From Saccharibacillus brassicae (GTDB lineage Bacteria; Bacillota; Bacilli; Paenibacillales; Paenibacillaceae): a DNA stretch of 64,000 nt. The stretch covers positions 2,403,501 through 2,467,500 of the forward strand of contig NZ_CP041217.1 of NCBI RefSeq assembly GCF_006542275.1. The letters are read 5' to 3'. Positions 1-11,082 of this stretch are shown here, in pieces. Made by a program: the position numbers and the translations under genes. The notes beneath the pieces are model-generated. The model made no database searches, was not told where the DNA came from, and was given only the letters and a program-made list of their open reading frames with translations. How positions within the stretch are numbered: position 1 is the stretch's first letter; each line of letters opens with the position of its first letter.

Positions 1-534
1 GCCGAACAGCTCGTGCAGCATGAGCGAGACCGACTGGATCGCGACGGCCGTCAGCAAAATAACGCCGTGCAGCTTCAGGTTCCGCCACTGCCCGGCGATC
101 TCGCCCGCCGCCAGCGAAGCGGCGAACAGGTAGAAGATCAGCAGGCCGGCGTTCAGGATGCCGAGCGGCACGAGCACCGGATGCAGCTCGGGGAAGTTGA
201 CATGGGCCGCCGTCAGCGCCGACGACGTGCCCGCGACCCACGTGCCGATCGCGAAGCGTCCGACGGGCTCGTCCCAATGGCGGCTCCGGAAGCTGCGGTC
301 GCGCACGCTGCCCAGATAAGCGGCCAGCAGGCCCAGCCAGAGCAGCAGCGTCAGCCCGGCGGCAATCTGCGCTCCGATCGAGCCTTTGCCGGCAAAATGG
401 ATCACGACCCCCTGCGTGAAAATGGCGCACGCCATCACGCTTGCGGCGGACGCGGTCGGAATTTCGGGCATGCGGACCGTCCAGGCCAATACGCAGGCCA
501 GCAGCAGTCCGATCCCGAAAAGGATGATCAGCAT
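1..534 (-). CDS. Multi-pass membrane protein, possibly TDT/TehA-like anion transporter (3' end cut by window)
   Basis: At least 178 residues are visible; the C-terminus lies outside the window. The protein is strongly hydrophobic, with about five membrane segments and short basic loops. The stretch VGRFAIGTWVAGTSS recalls the tellurite-resistance/C4-dicarboxylate (TehA/SLAC1) family, but that is recognition by eye and not secure. Start: two in-frame ATGs exist at 540 and 534. The AAAGGAGA ribosome site abuts the first and sits six bases before the second, so 534 is chosen. It is the only gene at this edge, so no operon partner can be named. Confidence 0.5.
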   Translation of the reverse strand, partial: MLIILFGIGLLLACVLAWTVRMPEIPTASAASVMACAIFTQGVVIHFAGKGSIGAQIAAGLTLLLWLGLLAAYLGSVRDRSFRSRHWDEPVGRFAIGTWVAGTSSALTAAHVNFPELHPVLVPLGILNAGLLIFYLFAASLAAGEIAGQWRNLKLHGVILLTAVAIQSVSLMLHELFG

Positions 535-660
535 ACACATTCTCCTTTCGCGCTTCGGCTTCCCGACAGCGGGCGTTCTCTGTAAATAGAAGGACCGGAT
601 CGCGGTTTTTGAAACAGGTTGCGGCTTGAGGCGGGATTGCGGCAAAACAGCGGCATTGCA

Positions 661-695
661 AAAAGCGGCGCCCCTTCGCTCGAAGGACGCCGCTC
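661..695 (-). terminator. Rho-independent terminator-like hairpin
   Basis: Read on the minus strand, AGCGGCG pairs with CGCCGCT around an inner CCTT/AAGG stem and is followed by TTTTT. No minus-strand gene ends just upstream of it, so it may be a relic or may insulate the gene that starts at 534. Confidence 0.55.
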
Positions 696-787
696 TGTTT
701 GCCGCTCGCTTGCTGATCGACGCAGCCGTTCGGACTACGTGAGTCGTGTATGGCCGATTCCGGCTAGTGTCAGATTGGATTTATAGA

Positions 788-825
788 GAAAAGCCCAACT
801 TTCTACTTGGAAAGTCGGGCTTTTC
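788..825. terminator. Bidirectional hairpin before the AT-rich islet
   Basis: GAAAAGCCC pairs with GGGCTTTTC, and the inner ACTTTC pairs with GAAAGT around a TACTTG loop. The stem ends in A-runs and T-runs on both strands, so it could act in either direction. Confidence 0.6.
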
Positions 826-846
826 GACTAATTTTGTATGTATTAG

Positions 847-878
847 GTTTTATTTTTATTATATAATAAAAATAAAAC
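847..878. repeat. Perfect 32-bp AT-rich palindrome
   Basis: The 32 bases equal their own reverse complement (arms GTTTTATTTTTATTAT and its complement, no loop). It lies about 70 bp before the start of the small secreted protein. It could be an operator, a cruciform-forming site or a transcription boundary. Confidence 0.8.
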
Positions 879-945
879 ACAATTTTATAAGCACTCTTTA
901 AAGAATATTCTGATGACAACGATCCGTTGGAAAGGAGAGATTTCG

Positions 946-1365
946 ATGTATAACACTAAATCGATTGTTACGTGGATTGCCGCTCTTGCTTTATGTTTGG
1001 GAGAGGGAATGTATGTTGCACAAGCCGGCGTCCAGGAAGAAGAGAGCCAAAGATATATAGCCGTTTCTGAATTCAAAGGGTATACCGCTTTTACGGATGA
1101 ATTCAACACGGAAAGTAAACACGGCAAATATTTAGATATCACGGTAGAAAACACTTCTGATACTCCCGTTTTTATAAGCGTGGATGCGAATGCTGCACCT
1201 TTTATCGAGAATTATAAATTAACCGGAAAAAGCAAAAAAACGATACATATAGAAGATCTTATTCATAACGGATTAAGCTCTGATTTTTCAATTTATATTT
1301 ATAACAAAAACGGAAAACAATATGCTCTTAACGTAACAGCTTTACAATTCCAAGACCGCAATTAA
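946..1365 (+). CDS. Small secreted protein of unknown function
   Basis: 139 residues. Residues 1-28 look like a signal peptide: a hydrophobic IAALALCLG core ending near AQAG. The mature part is hydrophilic and alternates beta-type segments (KYLDITVENTSDTPVFISV, then YKLTGKSKKTIHI), suggesting a small exported beta-sandwich. No catalytic motif is visible. The start at 946 is fixed by GGAAAGGAGAG about eight bases upstream; an earlier ATG at 913 has no such site. Codon use is AT-rich (many AAA, TAT, ATT), unlike every neighbour, which suggests recent acquisition. It lies between two hairpins that share AAAAGCC arms. Confidence 0.7.
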   Translation: MYNTKSIVTWIAALALCLGEGMYVAQAGVQEEESQRYIAVSEFKGYTAFTDEFNTESKHGKYLDITVENTSDTPVFISVDANAAPFIENYKLTGKSKKTIHIEDLIHNGLSSDFSIYIYNKNGKQYALNVTALQFQDRN

Positions 1366-1407
1366 CGTTGTTCCTACGATCGGATTCCCAAACCTATCCC
1401 CACGCAG

Positions 1408-1436
1408 AAAAAGCCTTGACTTAAGTCAAGGCTTTT
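1408..1436. terminator. Palindromic bidirectional terminator
   Basis: AAAAAGCCTTGACTT is followed directly by AAGTCAAGGCTTTT, giving a long stem that ends in T-runs on both strands. It lies about 45 bases after the small secreted protein and probably ends its transcript. Confidence 0.75.
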
Positions 1437-1493
1437 CCTGCGTCCGCCCCCTACAATGAAGACAAGACCAAGCATCCAAAAGGAGAGAAATCC

Positions 1494-2240
1494 ATGGAAA
1501 ACACGACTCATCCCCACACCCCTGCGCAGCGGGGCGCGGCATTGACAGCGGGCGTATCGCTGCTGCTGATGGCCGCAATCGCCGGGCTCGGCTACGGCTG
1601 GATTCACGGCATGCTTGTCGTACAGGACGACGCTGCCGCCACTGCGGCCAATCTGCGCTCCGCATCGGGTTGGTTCAGGGCGGAAATATTCGGCTGGCTG
1701 CTCATTCTGATCTGCGACGCGGCGGCCGCCTGGGCGCTGTACGTGTTCTTCGAACCGGTCCATCGCGGCGGGTCGCTGCTCGGCGCCTGGCTCCGCCTGA
1801 CCTACACCGCGCTGCTCGGCACCGCGATCGCGGCTCTCGTCGCCGCTCTGCTGCTGGCCGGCCAAGCCGGCCCGCTCCCGGGTGCTGCCGGCTCGAACGC
1901 CGCCCTCGTCAAGCTGGCGCTGGACGCGTTCGACCTGATCTGGTCGATCGGACTGGTCGTGTTCGGCCTGCATCTGCTGACGCTCGGCCTGCTGGCGCTG
2001 CGCGCCGCGTCGATGCCGCGCTGGATCGGCTTCCTGCTGCTGCTCGCGTCGTTCGGCTACATCGTCGTCCATTCGCTGCGCATCCTGCTGCCCGAAGGAA
2101 CCGAAGCGCTGGGACTGCTCGAAGCGATCCTCGCCGTCCCGATGGCGGCAGGCGAACTGGGGCTTGCTCTCTGGCTGCTGGCACGCGGCGGCAAAGAAAC
2201 AGCTCCCCGGACGGTTACGCGTCCTGAAGCCGTTTCTTGA
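1494..2240 (+). CDS. DUF4386 family integral membrane protein
   Basis: 248 residues with about six membrane helices (roughly 17-40, 61-82, 94-122, 138-162, 168-192 and 206-224). The layout and phrases such as RGGSLLGAWLRLTYTALLG match the DUF4386 family, whose role is unknown. It starts after AGGAGAGAAATCC. A TACAAT box at 1452-1457 may be its -10 element. Its 3' end overlaps by 26 bases the end of the convergent Crp/Fnr gene, so both transcripts run into each other. Confidence 0.8.
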   Translation: MENTTHPHTPAQRGAALTAGVSLLLMAAIAGLGYGWIHGMLVVQDDAAATAANLRSASGWFRAEIFGWLLILICDAAAAWALYVFFEPVHRGGSLLGAWLRLTYTALLGTAIAALVAALLLAGQAGPLPGAAGSNAALVKLALDAFDLIWSIGLVVFGLHLLTLGLLALRAASMPRWIGFLLLLASFGYIVVHSLRILLPEGTEALGLLEAILAVPMAAGELGLALWLLARGGKETAPRTVTRPEAVS

Positions 2241-2793
2241 TCCGGCTCAGCGACTCGGGCGTCATGCCCAAATAGCTGGCCAGCTGATGCTGCGGTACGC
2301 GGCCCGGCAGGTCCGGGCGGCTGCGCAGCATGTCGCGGTAGCGTTCTTCCGGCGAAGAAGCGGCAAACGCGGCGAATTCCCGCTGGACTTTGCCCAGATG
2401 CTCTTCCATCATGCGCCGGGCCATCGATTCCAGCTGCCCGTGCCGGCCGAACATCGCCTGCTCTTCCGCAAAATCCCCGACGACCACGACGCAATCTTCC
2501 ACGCACGCCACGAAGCAGTCCGACCCTTCGGCCGGCGCATACCGGCTGAAGCCGGCAACGGCCTGTTCTTCCGTATAGAAATTGGACGTATGCTCCCGGC
2601 CCTGCTCGTCGATCGCGTACTGCCTGAGGCAGCCCTGCAGCACGAAATAGCATTTGCCCGACACTTCGCCCTGCTCCAGCAGCAGCGTACTCCGGGCATA
2701 TTTGCGGATATTCAGCTCGTCCAGAATGTCTTGGCGTTCCCGCTCGCCGAGCGAAGTGAGCCGGGTCAGGTACCGGTCGAGAATAGGCTGCAT
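2215..2793 (-). CDS. Crp/Fnr family transcriptional regulator
   Basis: 192 residues. The N-terminal half is a cyclic-nucleotide-binding-type jelly roll (GEVSGKCYFVLQGCLRQY, about residues 40-60). The C-terminal half ends in a helix-turn-helix, QHQLASYLGMTPESLSRIKK. It has no cysteine cluster like that of FNR, so an iron-sulfur sensor is unlikely; the ligand is unknown. Start at 2793 follows AAGGGAG; longer upstream frames lack a ribosome site. The convergent 26-bp overlap with the DUF4386 gene is unusual and may couple their expression antagonistically. Confidence 0.85.
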   Translation of the reverse strand: MQPILDRYLTRLTSLGERERQDILDELNIRKYARSTLLLEQGEVSGKCYFVLQGCLRQYAIDEQGREHTSNFYTEEQAVAGFSRYAPAEGSDCFVACVEDCVVVVGDFAEEQAMFGRHGQLESMARRMMEEHLGKVQREFAAFAASSPEERYRDMLRSRPDLPGRVPQHQLASYLGMTPESLSRIKKRLQDA

Positions 2794-2848
2794 CGCTTTC
2801 CGCTCCCTTCGCCTACGATTCTTTGACCTGTATACGCTGTGGATGCGT

Positions 2849-3523
2849 TCATAGATGGGGCCGCAGATTGTCCCATACGACTTTGTAGCCGTTCGCGTAC
2901 ATGTGGATGCCGTCCATCGTGTATGCGGCCCGCAGATTGCCCGCGTCGTCCGCAAGCCCGTCGTTCAGGTCGAGATGTTCGATGCCGAGCCGGCGCGACA
3001 GGGCGGCGACCGCTTCGTTCGCTTCGCGGATCGCCCGGTTGCTGCGGCGCGAGAACAGATCCGCCGCGGCCGCCCGGTCCACACCGGCAAAAACGTCGTC
3101 CGCGTTGACCGGATAATACGCCAGCGTCACGATCCGGCAGTCCGGCAGACACTCCCGCACCCGCCGCAAAATCTCTTCGTAGCGGGCAATCAGCCCCGGC
3201 AGCTCGTAATCCGGTTCGCCGATGTCATTGGTGCCGATATTGATCAACAGCCGCGACGGCGCAAGATCCAGCACGCATTCGTCCAGGGCAGCCAGCAGCT
3301 CGCGCGTCACGAAGCCGGCCACGCCGCGATTGCAGCAGACAAACGACGGCCCGAACGCCTGCTGCAGCTCGTGGATCGGGAAAAACTCCATCAGGGACGA
3401 GCCGGCAAACACCGTCTGTCCCCGGGCGGCATAGCCGTTGAGGATGCGGTACGCGTGCACTTTGGCTCTTTTGTCCGGTGGCAGTTCGGGTTCGTCAAGG
3501 TGACGGTCGGGATTGGCGGTCAT
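2849..3523 (-). CDS. SGNH/GDSL-type hydrolase (esterase or deacetylase)
   Basis: 224 residues with all four SGNH blocks. Block I is GSSLME (residues 41-46, serine 43 the likely nucleophile, with Asp of GDSL replaced by Ser). Block II is NRGVAG (glycine 70). Block III is GTND (asparagine 99). Block V is DGIHM (Asp204, His207). There is no signal peptide, so it acts inside the cell, probably removing acyl or acetyl groups from a sugar or lipid; the substrate cannot be told. It is 55 bp upstream of the Crp/Fnr gene on the same strand and could be co-transcribed with it. Confidence 0.85.
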   Translation of the reverse strand: MTANPDRHLDEPELPPDKRAKVHAYRILNGYAARGQTVFAGSSLMEFFPIHELQQAFGPSFVCCNRGVAGFVTRELLAALDECVLDLAPSRLLINIGTNDIGEPDYELPGLIARYEEILRRVRECLPDCRIVTLAYYPVNADDVFAGVDRAAAADLFSRRSNRAIREANEAVAALSRRLGIEHLDLNDGLADDAGNLRAAYTMDGIHMYANGYKVVWDNLRPHL

Positions 3524-3736
3524 GCTTCATTCCTCCTTCAATAGGGAAAGTCCGAATCGCGCGAATCGATCCGGTGAAGGTCCGCTCGGACCTCTTCTTG
3601 TCCACTTATCTTAGCGAAAAAAAGGGCAAATCGCCCTGTCCGCCGCAACCTTTTCCGAAAACGCTTCGTCTGGGTAGGCAAGAAGCGGAATCCGACGATT
3701 CCCGTATCCGAACAGTTCCTTTAGGAGGTTATATCG

Positions 3737-4420
3737 ATGAAAAAGAAATTCGCGGCCTCGCTCATGTCCGTCTCCCTGCTGACCGCTTCGCTCGGCGGCT
3801 CGCTGCTTGCGGCACCTCCGGCGTTCAAAGATCTGGGCAGCGTGGCCGGACAGCAAAAGATCGAAGCGCTCCAGCAAAAAGGTATCGTCAAAGGTGTCGG
3901 CGCGCAGTCTTTCGCTCCGGGCGCGGCGTTGACGCAGGCCCAGGCGCTGCAGTTCATCTCGAACGGCCTCGGCTTGTCTGCGCTTGAGACGCCGGAGGCC
4001 GATCCGTCCAAGACCGCTCACGACCTGTTCCCCGCCGTCAAGAACGACGCGTGGTACGCCGATGCCTTCCTCGATGCCGCCAACAGCGGCGTGAGCATCC
4101 CCGGCGCGGTCGATCCGTCTGCCAAAATCACGCGCGAAGACTACGTGGACTACCTGATGGATGCGCTCAAGACGGCCGGCAATCTGCCGATGATCAACAT
4201 CCTCGTTCCGGAGATCGCCGATCAGGATCTATTCGACATCGACAAGCTCGGCTCCACGCAGCTCGCTATCGCGCTTGAGATCGCGGAGCTGGATGCGGAC
4301 AAAAAGTTCGATCCGCAGGCGGAGATCACGCGCGCCGAAGCGGCCGTTCTCCTCTACAACGCGGTCGATTATTTCAACGGGCTGAAGCTGCCCGCGACTA
4401 TTCTGCCGATCGAAGAATAA
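3737..4420 (+). CDS. Stand-alone SLH-domain protein (S-layer homology triplet only)
   Basis: 227 residues. Residues 1-25 are a signal peptide (MKKKFAASLMSVSLLTASLGG start). The mature protein is three degenerate SLH modules and almost nothing else: about 29-80 (FKDL...LTQAQALQFI), 92-150 (HDLFPAVKNDAWYADAF) and 165-215 (ITRAEAAVLLYNAV). SLH triplets bind pyruvylated secondary cell-wall polymer, so the protein should sit on the wall without a displayed effector. A strong TTTAGGAGG site precedes the ATG. It has its own terminator and no operon partners. Confidence 0.85.
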   Translation: MKKKFAASLMSVSLLTASLGGSLLAAPPAFKDLGSVAGQQKIEALQQKGIVKGVGAQSFAPGAALTQAQALQFISNGLGLSALETPEADPSKTAHDLFPAVKNDAWYADAFLDAANSGVSIPGAVDPSAKITREDYVDYLMDALKTAGNLPMINILVPEIADQDLFDIDKLGSTQLAIALEIAELDADKKFDPQAEITRAEAAVLLYNAVDYFNGLKLPATILPIEE

Positions 4421-4508
4421 GAGACGCTTGGCAGCGATTTTCCCGCATGACCGACAGGAACGACCAGGCTTAATCAGGTCTGGTCAGGCACAATCCGGTA
4501 CGATGCAA

Positions 4509-4553
4509 AAACAGCCCGGGCGATCCCCCCACCCTTGCCCGGGTTGTTTTTTG
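4509..4553 (+). terminator. Terminator of the SLH-triplet gene
   Basis: AACAGCCCGGGC pairs with GCCCGGGTTGTT around a C-rich loop and is followed by TTTTTT. It lies about 90 bp after the SLH gene. Its T-run overlaps the -35 region proposed for the next gene. Confidence 0.75.
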
Positions 4554-4579
4554 TGCGTTCCGTTCATATGTTCTACAAT
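4551..4579 (+). promoter_or_regulatory. Putative sigma-A promoter of the XRE-type regulator
   Basis: TTGTGC (4551-4556), 17 bp, TACAAT (4574-4579). The -10 is good and the -35 weak. It begins inside the T-run of the preceding terminator. Confidence 0.45.
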
Positions 4580-4622
4580 GAAGTCGAAGATCCCGATTAC
4601 GGAGAAAGGCGGAACCCCGATC

Positions 4623-5480
4623 ATGAAAACTTACCGTTCGTCCGCCGCGCTCGGCGAATTTATCCGCTCCCGGCGGCAGCGGCTGAAGCCGGAAGACTGC
4701 GGCATCGACCCGCTGCCGGGCCGGCGGCGCACACCCGGCCTGCGCCGGGAAGAAGTCGCCTATCTGGCCAATATGAGCGTCACGTATTACACGTGGCTGG
4801 AGCAGGGCAAAGACCTGAATCCGTCGCCCGATATCCTGCTCGGCATCGGACGGGCGCTGCAGCTCGGCGATTCCGAGCGCAGCTACCTGCTGTCGCTCGC
4901 GGAGACCGATCTTGCGGACGAGCCGCTCTCCGCGGCCCCAATCGACCTGCCGCTGCTGCGGTCGCTCACCGGGCAGATGCGCTACCCCAGCTTCATCACC
5001 GACGACGACACGAACGTGCTGGCCTGGAACCGGGCCGCCGAGCTGACGCTCGCGGACTTCGGCCGCATGCCCGAGCGGGACCGGCATATGATGCAGCTGG
5101 CTTTTCTCGACGCGGATTACCGGCAGCGGCTCGTCAACTGGGAAGAGTTCGGGCGCTACACTGCCTCGTGGCTGCGCACCCTATTCGAGCGTGCCAAGCA
5201 CAGCCCGGTCTACATGGAGCGGTTCGAGCACCTGAACCGCGAAAGCGAACACTTCCGCCGCTGCTGGGACCTGTACGAGATCAAGCAGAATCACGCTTTC
5301 GCCGCCGTGCTCCGCCTGCCAGACGGCCCGGAGATGCACTTCGATATCCGCTCCGCCGGCTGCGTCGACCATAACCCGAGCCTGATCTGGACGATTCTCG
5401 TGCCCCGGGCCGGCAGCGGGACGGAAGAACACCTGACTCGGCTGCTGGCCGAAGAGGCGGCGGGCGAGCGGGAAGGGTGA
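4623..5480 (+). CDS. Helix-turn-helix regulator with MmyB-like ligand-binding domain
   Basis: 285 residues. Residues 1-80 form an XRE-type HTH (LGEFIRSRRQRLKPE, then RREEVAYLANMSVTYYTWLEQG). The RRRTPGLRREEVA phrase is typical of the MmyB-like subgroup. Residues 100-270 match the ligand-binding half of that subgroup (DDDTNVLAWNRAAE, then FDIRSAGCVDHNPSLIWTILVP). Such regulators usually control a neighbouring short-chain dehydrogenase or reductase, but none is adjacent, so the target is unknown. Start at 4623 follows GAAAGGCGG; the longer upstream frame crosses the terminator and was rejected. Confidence 0.85.
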   Translation: MKTYRSSAALGEFIRSRRQRLKPEDCGIDPLPGRRRTPGLRREEVAYLANMSVTYYTWLEQGKDLNPSPDILLGIGRALQLGDSERSYLLSLAETDLADEPLSAAPIDLPLLRSLTGQMRYPSFITDDDTNVLAWNRAAELTLADFGRMPERDRHMMQLAFLDADYRQRLVNWEEFGRYTASWLRTLFERAKHSPVYMERFEHLNRESEHFRRCWDLYEIKQNHAFAAVLRLPDGPEMHFDIRSAGCVDHNPSLIWTILVPRAGSGTEEHLTRLLAEEAAGEREG

Positions 5481-5516
5481 AGGCGGGTTGGAACTCGCTT
5501 GGATCCGATTCGGTCT

Positions 5517-5783
5517 TCAGTGATCGCCGTAATGCGTACGAAAAGCATAAAATTCGATCGAAGTCTCGTTCAGCCGATACACCAGCCGATTCGTATCGTC
5601 GATTCGGCGGCTCCAGTATCCCGACAGATCGCCTCGCAGCGGTTCCGGCTTTCCGATGCCTTCGTATCCGCCGCGTTCAATGTCTTGGATTAATTGATTG
5701 ATTCGCTTCAGCGTTTTGCGATCCTGCGTTTGCCAGTAGACGTAATCTTCCCAAGCATAACTCGAGAAAATCAAATTACGCAT
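5517..5783 (-). CDS. yoeB: YoeB/Txe-family toxin (ribosome-dependent mRNA endonuclease)
   Basis: 88 residues, very close in layout to E. coli YoeB: WEDYVYWQ near the N-terminus, GKPEPL, LSGYWSRRI and a C-terminal THY. By alignment the catalytic residues are Glu47, Arg66, His84 and Tyr85, all present, so the toxin should be active. The family cleaves mRNA in the ribosomal A site. Four residues follow the usual terminal HY. The gene overlaps the antitoxin by 8 bp, giving coupled translation with the antitoxin first. Confidence 0.92.
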   Translation of the reverse strand: MRNLIFSSYAWEDYVYWQTQDRKTLKRINQLIQDIERGGYEGIGKPEPLRGDLSGYWSRRIDDTNRLVYRLNETSIEFYAFRTHYGDH

Positions 5784-6054
5784 GATTTGAATGTTCCAGA
5801 TCCTGCATCGTCTTCTGCACGCCCTGACCGCGCTCGATTTGTTGGATCGATTCCTGCAATCTTTTTAAATTCGCAGGATTATAAAAAGGATCGACCTGCG
5901 TCGTGACCTCGAACGGAATGCCTCCCTGACGGATCGCTTGACGAATAAACAGGTTCACCGCGGTCGTCATATTCAATCCAAGTTCCGCAAAAAGGTGCTC
6001 CGCTTCTTTTTTCACTTCTTCGTCGATTCGAATATTGATGTTGGTTTGGGTCAT
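5776..6054 (-). CDS. relB: RelB/DinJ-family antitoxin
   Basis: 92 residues. The N-terminal ribbon-helix-helix (NINIRIDEEVKKEAEHLFAE, then LNMTTAVNLFIRQAI) is the DinJ/RelB DNA-binding fold that dimerises on the promoter. The C-terminal half is the toxin-wrapping tail. A full AAGGAGG site precedes the ATG. YoeB is classically paired with YefM rather than a RelB/DinJ protein; this mixed pairing is also known in Gram-positive bacteria. The protein is expected to be labile and to repress its own promoter. Confidence 0.9.
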   Translation of the reverse strand: MTQTNINIRIDEEVKKEAEHLFAELGLNMTTAVNLFIRQAIRQGGIPFEVTTQVDPFYNPANLKRLQESIQQIERGQGVQKTMQDLEHSNHA

Positions 6055-6086
6055 TTGATACGCCTCCTTGACGTTTGCTTGGCTTC

Positions 6087-6115
6087 ATTATAATGCAAAA
6101 ACGTATGATTTTAAA
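6087..6115 (-). promoter_or_regulatory. Promoter of the toxin-antitoxin operon
   Basis: On the minus strand: TTTAAA (6115-6110), 17 bp, perfect TATAAT (6092-6087), about 30 bp before the antitoxin ATG. Antitoxin-toxin complexes normally bind here. Confidence 0.65.
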
Positions 6116-6118
6116 ACA

Positions 6119-6165
6119 AAAATGCGCACCCTGTGTGCAAATAAGCATACATGGTGCGCATTTTC
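6119..6165 (-). terminator. Terminator of the GH53 gene
   Basis: AAAATGCGCACC pairs perfectly with GGTGCGCATTTT, and an inner GTGTGC/GCATAC stem extends it. On the minus strand a T-run follows. It separates the end of the galactanase gene (6186) from the toxin-antitoxin promoter, directly abutting the latter's -35. Confidence 0.8.
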
Positions 6166-6185
6166 GAGCATCAAGAACCCCTCTT

Positions 6186-9575
<3,390 letters not shown>

Positions 9576-9578
9576 TTA

Positions 9579-9592
9579 TGAAGCGGTTACAT
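9579..9592 (-). promoter_or_regulatory. CcpA-like (cre) or LacI-type operator upstream of the GH53 gene
   Basis: The minus strand reads TGTAACCGCTTCAT, close to the cre consensus TGWAANCGNTNWCA. A near-identical element lies before the GH43 gene (14211-14224). It is 25 bp before the ATG, where it could block transcription when preferred carbon is present. Confidence 0.5.
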
Positions 9593-9782
9593 TTTGACTG
9601 TGCTCAATATAACAATCGCCGAACGCCAGAGATACGGGATTATTGCAACATTTCGTGTGTTTCGGAAAGGGATTGTCATCGTTCGCCAGGCGGGCGGTCC
9701 GAAATTTGAAGCGAGCGTTCGAATCCGTTTAAAATAAAGCCGAAGCACGTATCGAATCCGTAACGAACAGGAGGCTTCGTCC

Positions 9783-10775
9783 ATGAAAGTCACGCTTCGC
9801 ATGATCGATCGGCAGCTGCGGCTCAAAGGTCTCTTCATGAAAGCTCTCACGCAAAAATCGACCGAAGCGAAGTATATCGCTTCGGCCAAAAGCGCCGGCA
9901 AAGCGCTGCAAGGACGCAAAGGCAAAAATATCGACGGGCTGCGCTGCGACGAACGGTGGATTCCGGCGCGCGGCGGCCGGCAGATTCGCGTCCGCATCTA
10001 CCGTCCGCGACGCGAAGTCTCGCAGGTACCCGGCATCTTGTGGCTGCACGGCGGCGGCTATTCGCTCGGCCTGCCCGAACTGAACGCCGACATGTACAAG
10101 AACCTGATCGGCACGCGGGACTGCGTGATCGTCGCGCCGGATTACCGGCTGTCGGTCGAAGCGCCTTATCCGGCGGCGCTGCATGACAGCTACGACGCGC
10201 TGCTCTGGATGAAAGAGCACGCCGCGGAACTTGGCATCCGTACCGACCAGCTCATGGTCGGCGGAGAAAGCGCCGGCGGCGGATTGAGCGCGGCGCTGAC
10301 GCTGTACGCCCGCGATCTGAACGAAGTGAAGCTGGCGTTCCAGATGCCGCTCTACCCGATGATCGACGACCGGATGCAGGGCGAATCCGCGCAGGGCAAC
10401 AACGCCCCGATCTGGGATTCCAATTCCAACGGATGGGCCTGGCAGTTGTATCTGGGCGAGCTGCACGGCCGCGAAGACGTTCCGCCCTACGCCGCCGCGG
10501 CCCGGGCGACCGACTACGGCGGCCTGCCTCCGGCCGTCACGTTCGTCGGCGAGCTGGAGCCGTTCCGCGACGAGACGGTCGCCTACGTCGAGAACCTGCG
10601 CGCCGCCGGCGTGCCGGTACGGTTCGAGCGGTACGCCGGCTGTTATCATGCGTTCGACATGATATGCCCCCGAGCGGACGTCAGCCGCCGGGCGACGGCT
10701 TTCCTGATGCAGGCATTCGGGGAAGCCGCGGATCGGTATTTCGCGGCGCAGCCGGAGGAGACGCGCGCGGACTAA
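9783..10775 (+). CDS. Alpha/beta hydrolase, hormone-sensitive-lipase type esterase
   Basis: 330 residues. The HSL-family oxyanion motif HGGGY is at 89-93. The nucleophile Ser163 is in GESAGGG. Asp263 follows GELEPFR and His289 is in YHAFD, completing the triad. There is no signal peptide, so it is a cytoplasmic carboxylesterase, possibly removing acetyl or feruloyl groups from imported oligosaccharides; the substrate is not shown by the sequence. An AACAGGAGG site precedes the ATG. It is divergent from the GH53 gene. Confidence 0.88.
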   Translation: MKVTLRMIDRQLRLKGLFMKALTQKSTEAKYIASAKSAGKALQGRKGKNIDGLRCDERWIPARGGRQIRVRIYRPRREVSQVPGILWLHGGGYSLGLPELNADMYKNLIGTRDCVIVAPDYRLSVEAPYPAALHDSYDALLWMKEHAAELGIRTDQLMVGGESAGGGLSAALTLYARDLNEVKLAFQMPLYPMIDDRMQGESAQGNNAPIWDSNSNGWAWQLYLGELHGREDVPPYAAAARATDYGGLPPAVTFVGELEPFRDETVAYVENLRAAGVPVRFERYAGCYHAFDMICPRADVSRRATAFLMQAFGEAADRYFAAQPEETRAD

Positions 10776-11082
10776 GCGAGCGGCGGCGGCAAAGCGGAGA
10801 AAAGCACGCTTGCGCTTAGGCGGCAAAAAGCCGCTTTTCCTGCCAGACGAACCTTTTTCCGTTAAAAGGTCCGATTCGCCGGGCGTGCCTCTGCTCCGTC
10901 TGCCTCTGCTCGCCCTGCCGCCTGAAGCCGCCCCGACCGCACGACAAAAAGCCTCCGATCCCCATAGGGATCGAAGGCTTTATCCGCTTGGCGCTGCGGC
11001 CCACATCGTGCTGGCCGACTTCTCGGCCGGGCCAGAGAGGCGGGTCCGGACAGATCGGTCCAGAAGCCCGGTATACGCTCGC
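10776..11082. other. Convergent intergenic region
   Basis: 307 bases between the ends of the esterase and mqo genes. It contains a bidirectional terminator (10948-10982). No gene, promoter or repeat was recognised in the rest. Confidence 0.7.
10948..10982. terminator. Bidirectional terminator between esterase and mqo
   Basis: AAAAAGCCT...CGATCCC pairs with GGGATCG...AGGCTTT around a CATA loop; A- and T-tails occur on both sides. Confidence 0.8.

Larger units (their letters stand above)
535..945. other. Intergenic region with two hairpins and a 32-bp palindrome
   Basis: No convincing coding frame is present in these 411 bases. The region holds a GC-rich hairpin (661-695), a second hairpin (788-825) and a perfect AT-only-core palindrome (847-878). 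Base composition changes sharply near 830 from about 60% GC to very AT-rich, and stays AT-rich through the following small gene. Confidence 0.7.

Noticed and set aside
1415-1457. A TTGACT...TACAAT promoter for the DUF4386 gene
   Set aside because: The two boxes are 31 bp apart and the first lies within a terminator palindrome; only the TACAAT is retained as a possible -10.
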